Below the pieces are notes generated by a model that saw only the letters and a list, made by a program, of their open reading frames with translations, was not told the origin of the DNA and ran no database searches. A stretch of DNA of 64,000 nt, taken from positions 62,001-126,000 of IMG/VR virus record IMGVR_UViG_3300027888_000004, one strand, 5' to 3'. A program made the translations under genes and the position numbers. The stretch is from a virus. Positions 1 through 8,649 of the stretch are shown here, one piece after another (position 1 is the first letter of the stretch; the number at the start of each line of letters is the position of its first letter).

Positions 1-1
1 C

Positions 2-112
2 GGATTGGATAAAGAAGAGATGGAAGAGATGTATGAGTCCTTTCAAATCTTCAAAGAGCAAATTGAGGAAGATGACACTCCTGACATTAGCTCAGATGAA
101 GTAATTGTCTAG
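2..112 (+). CDS. C-terminal end of an unidentified protein (cut by window edge)
   Basis: An open frame runs from the window edge to a TAG at 110-112, leaving 36 acidic residues that end in DEVIV. The frame fits the upstream end of the head operon and is followed at once by a strong terminator. In T4-like phages, terminase or tail-tube genes often lie here. Too little sequence is visible to assign a function. Confidence 0.6.
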   Translation, partial: GLDKEEMEEMYESFQIFKEQIEEDDTPDISSDEVIV

Positions 113-118
113 AACTTA

Positions 119-172
119 AATAGAACTCAACAGTGGAGGTCAGTCTTCCTTCACTGTTGAGTCTATTTTTTT
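119..172 (+). terminator. Rho-independent terminator
   Basis: The 11-bp stem ACTCAACAGTG / CACTGTTGAGT (125-135 with 152-162) is extended by AATAGA/TCTATT and followed by seven T. It separates the partial first gene from the portal operon. Confidence 0.85.
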
Positions 173-190
173 GGATTTTTGGAAAATGCC

Positions 191-487
191 ATGAAAAAAG
201 AAAAACGAAGAGTGAAGATTCATGAAGCGAATCATGTAATAATATTTAGAGGTCGGCCAGTAAGAACTCCAGTTACTTTGGATGTTACCGATAAAGAATT
301 CGATTTTATTATGATGAATATACAGTCTAGAGGAATTATGAAATATGAAGTTGAAGACATAATTAAGAATGAGGCGCCTTTCGAAGAAAGTTTAGTTATG
401 AAAGTCCCTCAGGATATTGAAGAAGTAGTTGGTGTCGAAGAGTTCGAGGGCCAGTCAACCCTTGATAGAATTTTGGAAGAAAAATGA
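191..487 (+). CDS. Small hypothetical head-operon protein sharing a domain with the downstream peptidase
   Basis: This 98-aa protein is basic at the N-terminus and acidic at the C-terminus. ATG 191 is preferred; a TTG at 179 is the upstream alternative. Its middle (RTP, then a hydrophobic strand, DFI..IQSRGI, Y.VEDI) lines up by eye with residues 21-52 of the papain-like peptidase at 3965 (RTP, DLIFNQLRSAGI, Y.IDI). The two genes therefore appear to share a small domain, perhaps a virion-binding module. It overlaps the next gene by ATGA. Function unknown. Confidence 0.75.
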   Translation: MKKEKRRVKIHEANHVIIFRGRPVRTPVTLDVTDKEFDFIMMNIQSRGIMKYEVEDIIKNEAPFEESLVMKVPQDIEEVVGVEEFEGQSTLDRILEEK

Positions 488-762
488 AGGTTATTAAAAT
501 AATCCACGAAAATGCGGACCCTATTGAAGTTCACGACAACGATGAAAGAGATTTGGTATCATATGCCGAGAACCTTTCAAAACTTCTTGAAGCTAGTAAT
601 GTAACAATATTAGAGACCACTTCGGGGTCAGTTATAGTTAGGCCATCGCGAGTGTGCTCAATTGTAGTCTCCGAAGTAAATGATGAAGGTGAACTAGTTA
701 AAGAAACTGTGACTGAAACCGAAAGTATAGAAAGCGAGGACGTCGTTACTGACGGAGAATAA
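484..762 (+). CDS. Small acidic hypothetical protein
   Basis: This 92-aa protein starts within the stop codon of the previous gene (ATGA), showing translational coupling. The N-terminal half alternates short hydrophobic strands and the C-terminal 30 residues are Glu/Thr/Val-rich (ETVTETESIESEDV). No family recognised. Its position just before the portal suggests a head-assembly accessory. Confidence 0.7.
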   Translation: MKVIKIIHENADPIEVHDNDERDLVSYAENLSKLLEASNVTILETTSGSVIVRPSRVCSIVVSEVNDEGELVKETVTETESIESEDVVTDGE

Positions 763-763
763 T

Positions 764-1207
764 GTGTCACCATACATCCCTGTAGGTTTAGCTTCTATAG
801 CATTTTGTGCACTATTGTTTCTATTCAATAGATATCAAGATTCAAGAAAGAGAATGGAGGCAATAAAAAATTTCCCATCGTATGCTACTACACTTGGTTA
901 TCATTTAGAAAAAGCATATGAGATAATTCATAAAGACAGAATGCTTGTCTATTCTCTTGAAGCAACGAGAGTTCCAGATGAGCAGTTTAATGTTATTACA
1001 AAAGATTTTATAGGTTTAGTACTTAAATTAATGGGCCCTAAATTGACAAAAGAGTTCACTTATATTTATGGAAATCTCGATACTCTTATCTTTAATATAA
1101 CTGAGTTCTTTAATACTAAATATGAAGATGATGAGATAAGGCGAGATGCCATGACAGCAATGATTGAAAAAGAAATTGACGAGGGCGAGGAAACTACCGG
1201 AGAATAA
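764..1207 (+). CDS. Membrane-anchored hypothetical protein
   Basis: This 147-aa protein starts at GTG 764, just after the previous stop. Residues 5-22 form one hydrophobic helix, followed by a basic stretch (RYQDSRKRME) and a soluble alpha-helical domain. The predicted topology is one transmembrane anchor with a cytoplasmic C-terminus. It lies immediately upstream of the portal gene. T4 has a membrane-associated assembly factor near its portal (gp40), but no sequence similarity is evident, so any parallel is only positional. Confidence 0.7.
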   Translation: MSPYIPVGLASIAFCALLFLFNRYQDSRKRMEAIKNFPSYATTLGYHLEKAYEIIHKDRMLVYSLEATRVPDEQFNVITKDFIGLVLKLMGPKLTKEFTYIYGNLDTLIFNITEFFNTKYEDDEIRRDAMTAMIEKEIDEGEETTGE

Positions 1208-1209
1208 AT

Positions 1210-3111
1210 ATGCCACTCAGTGATACATTTGATAAATTAAAATCGTCAGTCCTTGGAGTAAAAACTACAAAGATTGATAAAACATTAGATAAAGCGGTTC
1301 GAGACATTTCAATGTATAAGTCTCAATCCGGAAGAAATGGATATATAGACTTAGTGCGTTCTGTTATTGCTAAGAGTGGTCAAATAGATATTGGTACTGG
1401 TGGACAAGGTTTATTTGGACAAGCAGCAACTCCTGCAATGATGGGTCAAGGTGGGAGGTTAATGCGCTATAGAACATATGAAGCAATCGTCTCAAATATA
1501 AGTTATTGTTTCAGGGCCCTAAGTGTTTTAACAGATAATATTCTTTCACCAGATGACATTACAAAAATTTCTCTTGATATTAAACCAATTGAACAAATAA
1601 CAGATGAAATATCGACTGAGACAATAGTGAATCTTGTAGAGGAGATTATCAAGAGGGTAAAACTTGAGCAACATTTAACTAGGATAGTTAGAAACACTTT
1701 AAAGTTTGGTGATTATTTTTGCGAGATTGCAGATACAAAAACAGCATTGACATCTAGAGCCATAATTGCAGAATATCACCAGTATTTAGATGCAAATAAG
1801 ATAAATACAGATAAGGAAACTATAGTAATAGAAAGTGATGAATTTAAGAAGTCTGATTTTAATACAAAAATTACTATTGATTATTCTGCCTTTACAGAAG
1901 CAGAAGTATCAGAAGAGGGAGAAAAAAGTAAAGATGATGATGAAGAAGATGAAATGAATTTAAATGATGTACATTTAGTTTACCATGAACCAAAATTTGT
2001 AGTAAAACTTCAAAGCGATCTTTTTCCTCTCTGTTTTGGTTATTTAATATTTCCTAGAGCACTGTCAATTCCTCAATTAGCAATTCAAGATCAAATAGTT
2101 AATAACATCTGTCTTGCAATCCTAAAAAACATTGAGAAAAGAATTCCTCAAGCAAAAGAATTACAAGATAACGAGGACTTGAAAGATATTATTAGAACAA
2201 TGATAAAAACCTCAGATTTTTCTAGATCGTTAAATATTAGGTTTGTACCTGCTGACAAAATAGAACACTTTCATATTCCATCAGATAAATATTTTCCATA
2301 CGGAGAATCCATATTTGATGCATGCCAATATAATGCAAAAGTCTTGATTGCTTTGGAAACTGCTTTAGCAATCCACAGATTAACAAGATCTATTGAGAAG
2401 AGAAAAGTTGCAATAGAGATTGGATTGCCGCGTGATGCTAAGAAAGCAATTGAGAAAATGAAAGAGGAGTTTAGAAAGAGAAAAATTAGTTTAGATTCAT
2501 TTGGTACAGTTGATACTATTCCAAGCATGATTACTACATTTGAAGATATTTATATTCCTCAGAAAGATGGGAAAGCATTCGTTGACGTTAGTACTTTTAA
2601 TGAAGGTGGTGTGGATGTTAGGGGTAAGGTTGATGAGTTGAAGTTTATGAGAGATAGTATTGTTGCGTGTCTTGGAGTTCCTGCTAGTTTTCTAAATATT
2701 GAGGAAAATCTCTCAAGTAAAGCTGCTCTATCAGAAGAGAATATTTTATTTGCGAGGACGATTGTTGGTCATCAAAAATATTTTACTCATCAAATAAATA
2801 ACTTGTTATATAAGGTCATAACTCTTGTTAAACCGGATATTGCACTGGAGTTATTAGATACAGTTCTAATAGCTCTCGCTCCACCCAAATCTCTACAATT
2901 TGAAAGAGAAGCAAGGTACCTAAGTGATCTAGCGAATATGATTGATACAATGGATAGAATAGGCATACCAAAAGAATATGCCAAGAAGAAATATCTTAGT
3001 CAAATTGACTGGTCTGAAATTGAGAAATATAAGGTTGATGAGGATATTGATAAAGGGATGGGTACTGAGAAAGAAGAGGAAACTCCAGGATTTGGTGGAG
3101 GCGCATTCTAA
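1210..3111 (+). CDS. Portal vertex protein (T4 gp20-like)
   Basis: This 633-aa protein would form the dodecameric portal at the unique head vertex, through which DNA is packaged and ejected. Family features include the stretch around residues 470-520, where ACLGVPASFLN is followed by SSKAALSEENILFARTIVGHQ and NNLLYKV. This matches the T4 gp20 clip/stem region (LSEEDI, FARTI, HQ.YF). An acidic insertion lies near residues 233-250 (EKSKDDDEEDEMN). The length is somewhat above T4 gp20. It sits 2 nt after the preceding gene and upstream of the prohead protease and capsid genes, the expected order. Confidence 0.9.
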   Translation: MPLSDTFDKLKSSVLGVKTTKIDKTLDKAVRDISMYKSQSGRNGYIDLVRSVIAKSGQIDIGTGGQGLFGQAATPAMMGQGGRLMRYRTYEAIVSNISYCFRALSVLTDNILSPDDITKISLDIKPIEQITDEISTETIVNLVEEIIKRVKLEQHLTRIVRNTLKFGDYFCEIADTKTALTSRAIIAEYHQYLDANKINTDKETIVIESDEFKKSDFNTKITIDYSAFTEAEVSEEGEKSKDDDEEDEMNLNDVHLVYHEPKFVVKLQSDLFPLCFGYLIFPRALSIPQLAIQDQIVNNICLAILKNIEKRIPQAKELQDNEDLKDIIRTMIKTSDFSRSLNIRFVPADKIEHFHIPSDKYFPYGESIFDACQYNAKVLIALETALAIHRLTRSIEKRKVAIEIGLPRDAKKAIEKMKEEFRKRKISLDSFGTVDTIPSMITTFEDIYIPQKDGKAFVDVSTFNEGGVDVRGKVDELKFMRDSIVACLGVPASFLNIEENLSSKAALSEENILFARTIVGHQKYFTHQINNLLYKVITLVKPDIALELLDTVLIALAPPKSLQFEREARYLSDLANMIDTMDRIGIPKEYAKKKYLSQIDWSEIEKYKVDEDIDKGMGTEKEEETPGFGGGAF

Positions 3112-3123
3112 GGAGATAATGTT

Positions 3124-4050
3124 ATGTCCGAAAGACTTCAAAAAATACTCGATGAATTAACAACTACGATGAATAGTACAATGTTCTGGGGTCCACATGG
3201 TTTTAGGCGTCAATCACAAGATGTAATAACTTATTATGACCCTAGAGCAGCTACTGGATGGGAAGATTATGCAACTTATACTGCGATTGGACCTATTGTG
3301 CCCCCTACAACTGCAATTGGTAGTACAATACCAGTAGAAGGTTATGGTCTGACAAATAAAAAAGTTGAAGAACAAGAAGAGGAAGAAAAGGAGCATGAAA
3401 AATTAGCAACTGAGCAACCCGTTCCTTTACAGCAGCCTCCTTCTGTTGGTGAGTTTGATGAAGATACTGAGGATAAAGAAAAGGAAGAAAAGATAAAAAA
3501 GGTTGATATATTACCAAGAAAGATAAGTGAACAACCCGAAGAAGAGGAAGAACCTGTCGAAGAACCTGCGGGTGGTGAAGAAGATATACCAGGTATGCCG
3601 GGAGAAGAGATGCCAGGTGAAGAAGAAGGTATACCGGGTATGCCAGGTATACCAGGTATGCCAGGTGAGGAAGATACAGGACCTGAAACACCAGGAGAAG
3701 TTGGTCGTATTTATGAATTAAAGAAGATATATGCGAGATTAATTTCTCTTGATCATCATCTGTCTTCATCTACTGATGAAGTTCTCCTAAAGTTACGTCA
3801 TATAGTATCTCAATCAATTGAAGTCTTCCGAGTTATGATTGCAAATGTTGATTTGTTTAAGGATAAGATGAATAGTATAATTGTTCTATATTATGAATTT
3901 CTTGAGAGAGTATATACTCTACTAAAGAAATATTATAATGCAAAGACTAAAGAGGAGAGACGGGATGCCAAGATTGAGGATAAACCAGAGAGGGTTTCTC
4001 CTGAATACGGGCCACAGTCAAGTGAGAACCCCCTGTATAATAGAGCTTAA
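3124..4050 (+). CDS. Hypothetical head protein with collagen-like tract
   Basis: This 308-aa protein follows the portal by 12 nt with the ribosome site AAGGAG. Layout: short N-terminal helix (SERLQKILDEL), aromatic segment, long Glu/Pro-rich disordered region (about 80-165), a PGMPGE collagen-like tract (about 165-200), and a helical C-terminal domain. ILDE near the N-terminus could be a prohead-protease site of LxE type. It overlaps the start of the next gene by 86 nt. The composition fits a scaffold or decoration protein; no specific family is recognised. Confidence 0.75.
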   Translation: MSERLQKILDELTTTMNSTMFWGPHGFRRQSQDVITYYDPRAATGWEDYATYTAIGPIVPPTTAIGSTIPVEGYGLTNKKVEEQEEEEKEHEKLATEQPVPLQQPPSVGEFDEDTEDKEKEEKIKKVDILPRKISEQPEEEEEPVEEPAGGEEDIPGMPGEEMPGEEEGIPGMPGIPGMPGEEDTGPETPGEVGRIYELKKIYARLISLDHHLSSSTDEVLLKLRHIVSQSIEVFRVMIANVDLFKDKMNSIIVLYYEFLERVYTLLKKYYNAKTKEERRDAKIEDKPERVSPEYGPQSSENPLYNRA

Positions 4051-4963
4051 TGATTTTAACCGAGATTTAATTTTTAATCAATTGAGATCAGCAGGTATTT
4101 CAAATTATATTATTGATATTCCTGTGGTAATTCAAAGACCTGGCGAGAAAAAAAGAACACAGTCATTTCCATACTCTCTCAATTATAAACCAGACCCTCT
4201 TGACATGAGAGATTATAGAATTTCTAAACTTATTGATAAACCACTCTCTTATTCTCTATCCGTAGATCACACAAGTAAAATGTCTCCAGTAAAAGATCAA
4301 GGTCAAAAAGGTTCTTGCGTTGGTTTTGCAGTTGTTGCGATGAAAGAATGGCAAGAACAAAAAGAACATATTAATGAAATAATAAAGGGAAAGGTATATA
4401 GAAGGAAAGCTAAACACTACGATTTATCAGAGCAATGGTTATATCATAAGACAAAAGAAATTGATGCTTGGCCAAACCAAGAGGGTACAAGTTTTAGATA
4501 TGCTCTTAAGATTCTTCAAAAAATGGGAGTTCCGCCTGAAAAAGCATGGCCATATAGTGATAGAACTTTAGGTAGTCCAAAAAGGTGGGCTAAAATGATT
4601 GCCCTTTGGACTATGTGTGGTCACTATTATAGACTAGAAGGCATAAAGCAGATTGAATGGACATTGAGTAATATTGGACCATGTGTTGCTGGGATTGGTT
4701 GCTATGAAGAGATATTCTTCGTTGGTAATGATGGATATGTGCCATATCCAGCAAGATCAGATATCCTCTATGGTGGTCATGCCATATGTCTCGTTGGTTA
4801 TGATTCTAAAAAGAAATTAGTTAAATTTAAGAATTCATGGGGAACAAATTGGGGAGAAAAGGGTTACGGTTATCTCTCTTATGATTATATCAATGATTTC
4901 TGTTGGGATGCTTGGGCGGTAAAAGATATTAATGTTACAAAGGAGATGCTTAAAAGCAAATAA
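3965..4963 (+). CDS. Papain-like (C1 family) cysteine peptidase
   Basis: This 332-aa protein starts at ATG 3965 behind GAGGAG; an upstream ATG at 3938 has no such site. The C1 catalytic set is visible: oxyanion Gln112 and Cys118 in DQGQKGSC, His272 in YGGHAICLVGYD, Asn290 in FKNSWGTNWGEKGYG. No signal peptide is present. The N-terminal 60 residues resemble the small protein at 191-487. Placement between portal and prohead protease suggests a virion component or a maturation protease. A role in attacking host proteins after ejection is equally possible. The family call is firm; the role is inference. Confidence 0.9.
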   Translation: MPRLRINQRGFLLNTGHSQVRTPCIIELNDFNRDLIFNQLRSAGISNYIIDIPVVIQRPGEKKRTQSFPYSLNYKPDPLDMRDYRISKLIDKPLSYSLSVDHTSKMSPVKDQGQKGSCVGFAVVAMKEWQEQKEHINEIIKGKVYRRKAKHYDLSEQWLYHKTKEIDAWPNQEGTSFRYALKILQKMGVPPEKAWPYSDRTLGSPKRWAKMIALWTMCGHYYRLEGIKQIEWTLSNIGPCVAGIGCYEEIFFVGNDGYVPYPARSDILYGGHAICLVGYDSKKKLVKFKNSWGTNWGEKGYGYLSYDYINDFCWDAWAVKDINVTKEMLKSK

Positions 4964-4974
4964 GAGGTGCTGCT

Positions 4975-5643
4975 ATGTCACACTTTTTTATTGAAAGTGC
5001 AATTATGCAAGAAGCTAAGTTAATGAGAGAAGAACCGGGTAAAGCAATATTTCGTATGGTTCTTCAAACTGCCGATCAAGTCAACCAGAATAAGAGGTTA
5101 TATCCACAAGCTGTCCTAGCTGAGGGAATGAAAGAAGTTGAGAATCGTATGAGTCGACGCGCATTTTTGGGCGAGTTAGATCACCCGGTTCCTACAGGAA
5201 ATCAGTTTGATGAAGTCAGACAAACAACAGTTATGCTAAAAGAGGTATCTCATCTAATTCGTGATTATGATTGGAGGGGGAAGCAACTAATAGGAGAATT
5301 AGAGACGACCAATACTCCCAACGGAGCAATCCTTTTAGGTCTATTAAAAGATCGTTCTGGTATTGGAATGAGTATGAGGGGAATGGCATCCTTAAAAAGG
5401 ATGAGAGAATATAATGAGGTTGAAGGTCCGTTAATGATCATTACTTATGACTCCGTATCCCTACCTAGTCATTCATCTGCAGTAGTTGACTTTAAAGAGA
5501 TGAAGTTTGAGAATAAATCTTTGTTAATTGAAAACTGTGATTGTGAAACTGTCTGTACAGCAGACGGTACTTGTTATTTAGCAAATTATTTTGATAAATT
5601 AGTTGAGACTCGAATGATTCAATTCTTCAAGACTTGGGTATAA
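4975..5643 (+). CDS. Prohead core protease (T4 gp21-like)
   Basis: This 222-aa protein would cleave the scaffold, capsid and internal proteins during head maturation, typically after (L/I)xE. Visible family landmarks are N.NKRLYP near residue 39, the catalytic-type His70 in FLGELDHP, Ser133 in SGIGMSMRG, and a C-terminal SLPSH segment. It overlaps no neighbour and has AGGTG upstream of ATG 4975. Its presence matters because several genes in this window begin with peptides ending in LxE that look like its targeting substrates. Confidence 0.88.
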   Translation: MSHFFIESAIMQEAKLMREEPGKAIFRMVLQTADQVNQNKRLYPQAVLAEGMKEVENRMSRRAFLGELDHPVPTGNQFDEVRQTTVMLKEVSHLIRDYDWRGKQLIGELETTNTPNGAILLGLLKDRSGIGMSMRGMASLKRMREYNEVEGPLMIITYDSVSLPSHSSAVVDFKEMKFENKSLLIENCDCETVCTADGTCYLANYFDKLVETRMIQFFKTWV

Positions 5644-5682
5644 GATTCTATCTTCCTACTGTTTTCCGCTTAGATAGAATCT
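5643..5682 (+). other. Perfect 10-bp intercistronic hairpin
   Basis: AGATTCTATC (5643-5652) is exactly complementary to GATAGAATCT (5673-5682), with a 20-nt loop. There is no T-tract, so it does not look like a simple terminator. It lies between the protease gene and the core-protein genes and could be an mRNA processing or stability element that lets the downstream genes be expressed at a different level. Confidence 0.6.
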
Positions 5683-5695
5683 GGGGATTTAGCTT

Positions 5696-6010
5696 ATGCA
5701 AATTAAAAAAACTAGTTTAGGTAAAAAGTTAGAACAAAACAAAAATCCATCCTCCGAGAACTTTATCTCGGAAGTCGTAGACAGAATTTTCCTAATTTGT
5801 ATGAATGATGAAAATTTTCAAGCACGGGAAAAACTGCAGTCAGTTGAAAACCAAGTTGAAATTCAACAAAAGAAGGTTACTAAACAAGAGAACCTTCTAA
5901 AAGAAGCAACGAAAATTAGAACCGAAGTAACTGAAAAAATATCTAATATCGAAGAAGAGACGATGAGTCTCAGAGAAATGCTTCTCGAATCTTTAGGAAG
6001 TGAACTATGA
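5696..6010 (+). CDS. Coiled-coil protein, probable prohead core/scaffold component
   Basis: This 104-aa protein is dominated by a heptad-rich coiled coil from about residue 45 onward (REKLQSVENQVEIQQKKVTKQENLL and beyond). It overlaps the next gene by ATGA. Gene order protease, coiled-coil proteins, capsid matches T4 21-22-23, where gp22 is the scaffold. That analogy, not sequence identity, is the basis for the call. Confidence 0.65.
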   Translation: MQIKKTSLGKKLEQNKNPSSENFISEVVDRIFLICMNDENFQAREKLQSVENQVEIQQKKVTKQENLLKEATKIRTEVTEKISNIEEETMSLREMLLESLGSEL

Positions 6011-6423
6011 AAATAGTTGAAACTTCAATTCCTGACGTTGATCTAAAAAACATCAATAAATCGAAATTACATCTTGCTGAAAAAATAGTTGAGGGCGTTC
6101 ATCCTTTACTCGACGATATTTATCGAGAAAAGGCAAATCAACTTGAGGAATTGAAGGAGCGTTATAAAAACCTCAGAAAAAGAATTTATAAAGAAAAAGA
6201 AGAACTAGAACAATTAATGAAGGAGCACAAGAGAAAGAAGAAGGTGAAAACTCTAGTTGAAAGAATTGCAAAATTGGTTTCAACTGGGTTAGTTCATGAA
6301 GGGGCTATGAGGAACCAGATGGTGGTTCTTTTAAAAATAGTCGATAATTTATCAGAGGAAAAGTTAAATCATCAGTTGAGAGAAATAACAAATATGGTAA
6401 GTAAGAGATTTTCAAGAGTGTAG
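6007..6423 (+). CDS. Coiled-coil protein, probable prohead scaffold
   Basis: This 138-aa, Lys/Glu-rich helical protein has a long coiled coil over residues 35-85 (KANQLEELKERYKNLRKRI). It is coupled by ATGA to the preceding coiled-coil gene and lies directly upstream of the major capsid gene, the position of T4 gene 22. With the previous gene it may form a two-part core. No diagnostic family motif is seen. Confidence 0.65.
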   Translation: MKIVETSIPDVDLKNINKSKLHLAEKIVEGVHPLLDDIYREKANQLEELKERYKNLRKRIYKEKEELEQLMKEHKRKKKVKTLVERIAKLVSTGLVHEGAMRNQMVVLLKIVDNLSEEKLNHQLREITNMVSKRFSRV

Positions 6424-6453
6424 GACTACATTAATGAGACAAGGAGGTAGTAT

Positions 6454-7908
6454 ATGAAAGAACTCTTAATGGAATGCTACAGGACTACGAAGAAGATTTC
6501 CGGTATTGATCCATCAAAACCTGGAAATCTGAAGGCCGTACTTGTAGATGATTCCGCGTTTGAGGCTTATGTTACAAGTCTTGCTGAGTCCATTGAGGAT
6601 AAGAAAGACCGCAAGAACTTCCTACAATTGGCTGAGAACACCAGGATCAACCTCCTGGAAAATTCAATGTTTCAGATCAACCCATATGAAACTTTGACTC
6701 TGCCAATTCTGCGCGTGTTTTATCCGAAGCTGATCGCTAAGGAACTTATCACTGTTTCGCCGATGGACAAACCGGAAACAATCAAGGCCTTCTTGACCGC
6801 CACCTTTTACAGACATGGTGACGCAACTGGGTACCCAGCACCCGCGCAGGCCACTGATATTTCGCAGGGTCCAGCTGTTGGTACTCCTGTGGCAGCCACG
6901 ATGCCTGTTCCAAGTAAGGCATACGATGTCCTGGCATTGATCGGTCTAACCAGCACAGAAGTTCACATTGAACGTGACTTCGAAATCACCGCTGTTAGCG
7001 CGGATGGTACTGCTTGGACCGAAGTTTCAATCATCCCTGCCGTTGAGGGTCACTTCTCTGGCGGAGTAACAGTCACTGGTGTTGGTGATGACGTAATCTC
7101 CGGTAAAGTTGACTATCTCAATGGTACTGTTGACATTTCCAGTGCTACTGGAGTTGTCACCGTTATCAGGTTTACCTGCACTACTTCACTTGAAGAGAAT
7201 AGGGTAAATCCATACGTCAAGCTGAATGTTGACAAGGTACGCCTCTATGCTAGGGATCGCCAGATCTCTGCAAACTGGACGATTAATATGGAGCAGGACA
7301 TGAGAGCTCTGTTTGATCTGTCCATGCAGGCTGAAATCGTCAATATCCTTGGTCAACAGATCGCCCTTGACATTGATAGGGAGATTATCAATGCCTTGAT
7401 TACGGGCAACACAAGGCTGAACCCAGCAACTCACCAGGATACCTTCAACCGTACTCCACCTGTAGGATATACTTGGGGTACTAAGTATTGGCATGAGAAT
7501 ATTATTCCAGTTCTGAATGTGCTGTCTGCCCAGATCTACACAGACACTAATATTGAAGCAGGTAACACCATTGCGGCCAACCCGCTTGATGTTGCTATTC
7601 TGGAAGATATTCAGACTTTCAATTACACTGGAACCTCAACTGTTGACGGTGACTTCGGCTATCGCTCTGCTACTGTTGCAGGTGGCAAGTGGCGAGTTCT
7701 AACCAGTGCCGTTGTTCCACAAGGTACCATGGTCATCGTTTACAAACCAGTGGAAGAACTGAAGGTTGTCTACTACTACTGTCCATACGTTCCTGCCGTG
7801 TTGCATCCATACCCACTTGGATATACTCCATCTCTGACCATCTTGAGTCGTTATGCGACTTCGTTGGTCAGGCCACTGGGTATTGCTACACTGACAATTG
7901 GAGCGTAA
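6454..7908 (+). CDS. Major capsid protein (T4 gp23-like)
   Basis: This 484-aa protein builds the head shell. It has a strong ribosome site (AAGGAGG) and a more C-rich codon choice than its neighbours, consistent with very high expression. The core stretch VRLYARDRQISANWTI...LFDLSMQAEI..LGQQIALDIDREI resembles gp23-type HK97-fold proteins. Between about residues 170 and 235 lies a beta-rich insertion (GGVTVTGVGDD, DYLNGTVDISS), probably a surface domain. Candidate prohead-protease sites near the N-terminus are LAE61 and LLE69, just before the mature-like NPYETLTLP segment. A strong terminator follows. Confidence 0.9.
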   Translation: MKELLMECYRTTKKISGIDPSKPGNLKAVLVDDSAFEAYVTSLAESIEDKKDRKNFLQLAENTRINLLENSMFQINPYETLTLPILRVFYPKLIAKELITVSPMDKPETIKAFLTATFYRHGDATGYPAPAQATDISQGPAVGTPVAATMPVPSKAYDVLALIGLTSTEVHIERDFEITAVSADGTAWTEVSIIPAVEGHFSGGVTVTGVGDDVISGKVDYLNGTVDISSATGVVTVIRFTCTTSLEENRVNPYVKLNVDKVRLYARDRQISANWTINMEQDMRALFDLSMQAEIVNILGQQIALDIDREIINALITGNTRLNPATHQDTFNRTPPVGYTWGTKYWHENIIPVLNVLSAQIYTDTNIEAGNTIAANPLDVAILEDIQTFNYTGTSTVDGDFGYRSATVAGGKWRVLTSAVVPQGTMVIVYKPVEELKVVYYYCPYVPAVLHPYPLGYTPSLTILSRYATSLVRPLGIATLTIGA

Positions 7909-7930
7909 TTCGACAAAAAAATAACAACAA

Positions 7931-7970
7931 AAATAACCCTCGGGTGATTCACACTCGGGGGTTATTTTTT
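7931..7970. terminator. Bidirectional terminator after capsid gene
   Basis: AATAACCC pairs with GGGTTATT, and the inner stem CGGGTG/CACTCG closes a short loop. T-rich tracts follow on the plus strand and precede it as A-rich runs on the other, so it can serve both the capsid gene and the convergent minus-strand genes. Confidence 0.9.
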
Positions 7971-7976
7971 CGTTTT

Positions 7977-8156
7977 TTAGTCTTTCCATGTTCCTCCCTG
8001 TCTCCTCCAAGGAATCATACTCTCTTTAATGAAGGCGACTTTAGGGGAAATTGGTTTTTCCTCAACCTCTTCCTTTTTCTCCTCTGTAGAAAACCAGGCC
8101 AATAGAAAGCAGCACACCATTAATATTAAAGGAAGATAAACTGCAAGATACTTCAT
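7977..8156 (-). CDS. Small single-pass membrane protein
   Basis: This 59-aa protein starts at the ATG at 8156 behind a perfect AAAGGAGG; a longer reading from 8210 lacks that site. Residues 4-20 are a hydrophobic helix (LAVYLPLILMVCCFLLAWF), followed by a Glu/Lys segment and a basic C-terminus. It overlaps the stop of the upstream gene (TAATG). It could be a lysis or envelope-modifying protein; nothing specific is recognised. Confidence 0.75.
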   Translation of the reverse strand: MKYLAVYLPLILMVCCFLLAWFSTEEKKEEVEEKPISPKVAFIKESMIPWRRQGGTWKD

Positions 8157-8296
8157 TAGATCCTCCTTTCTATTTCTGAAATTTCGATTTCTGGGGGACT
8201 TGCATCCCAAAACCAGGTTATTAATCTAAAACCCAAGATGATAAGGATAAGGAGGAGGGAAACCAAAGTGGCAATTAATCCCTTTAATGTTTTCAT
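8156..8296 (-). CDS. Tiny single-pass membrane protein
   Basis: This 46-aa frame reads MKTLKGLIATL, then a Leu/Ile-rich transmembrane helix (SLLLILIILGF), then a short acidic tail ending ERRI. Its start overlaps the stop of the 8293-8646 gene by ATGA, and its own stop overlaps the start of the next gene (TAATG), so three genes are translationally coupled. Its tail encodes the ribosome site of the next gene. Confidence 0.7.
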   Translation of the reverse strand: MKTLKGLIATLVSLLLILIILGFRLITWFWDASPPEIEISEIERRI

Positions 8297-8646
8297 TTGA
8301 TATCCCTCCATCTGATAACACCGGTCTCCTTATCGGGTTTGACGTTTTTCCATTCAATTTTTGATTTCTTGTTATCCTCGGGTAAGAGATCGAAGATTTC
8401 TCTAAAACTTAGAGTCTTTACACCGCTGTCTGAAAAGTAATATAGGACCACCTTATCTAGAGTTCCTCCACGAGTTGCTGCATGCTTCTTTGCTTCATCG
8501 CTTTTAATTAAATTGAGGTACTCCATAGCAACAGCGAGTTTTGACGATAAATATACATGCTCATCTGTTAAGTCCTCAGGTCCCATTCTTTTATTGAGAC
8601 AGAATTCACCAACGACTGCCAAAGCGGCTTCTTTTTTTGTAAGCAT
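8293..8646 (-). CDS. Hypothetical soluble protein
   Basis: This 117-aa protein has a helical N-terminal half (KKEAALAVVGEFCLNKRM, KLAVAMEYLNLIKSDEAKKHA) and a C-terminus with several Lys and Trp. A GGAGGGGTAA ribosome site precedes the start. It is the second gene of a four-gene minus-strand operon of small proteins. No family recognised. Confidence 0.7.
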   Translation of the reverse strand: MLTKKEAALAVVGEFCLNKRMGPEDLTDEHVYLSSKLAVAMEYLNLIKSDEAKKHAATRGGTLDKVVLYYFSDSGVKTLSFREIFDLLPEDNKKSKIEWKNVKPDKETGVIRWRDIK

Positions 8647-8649
8647 AGG

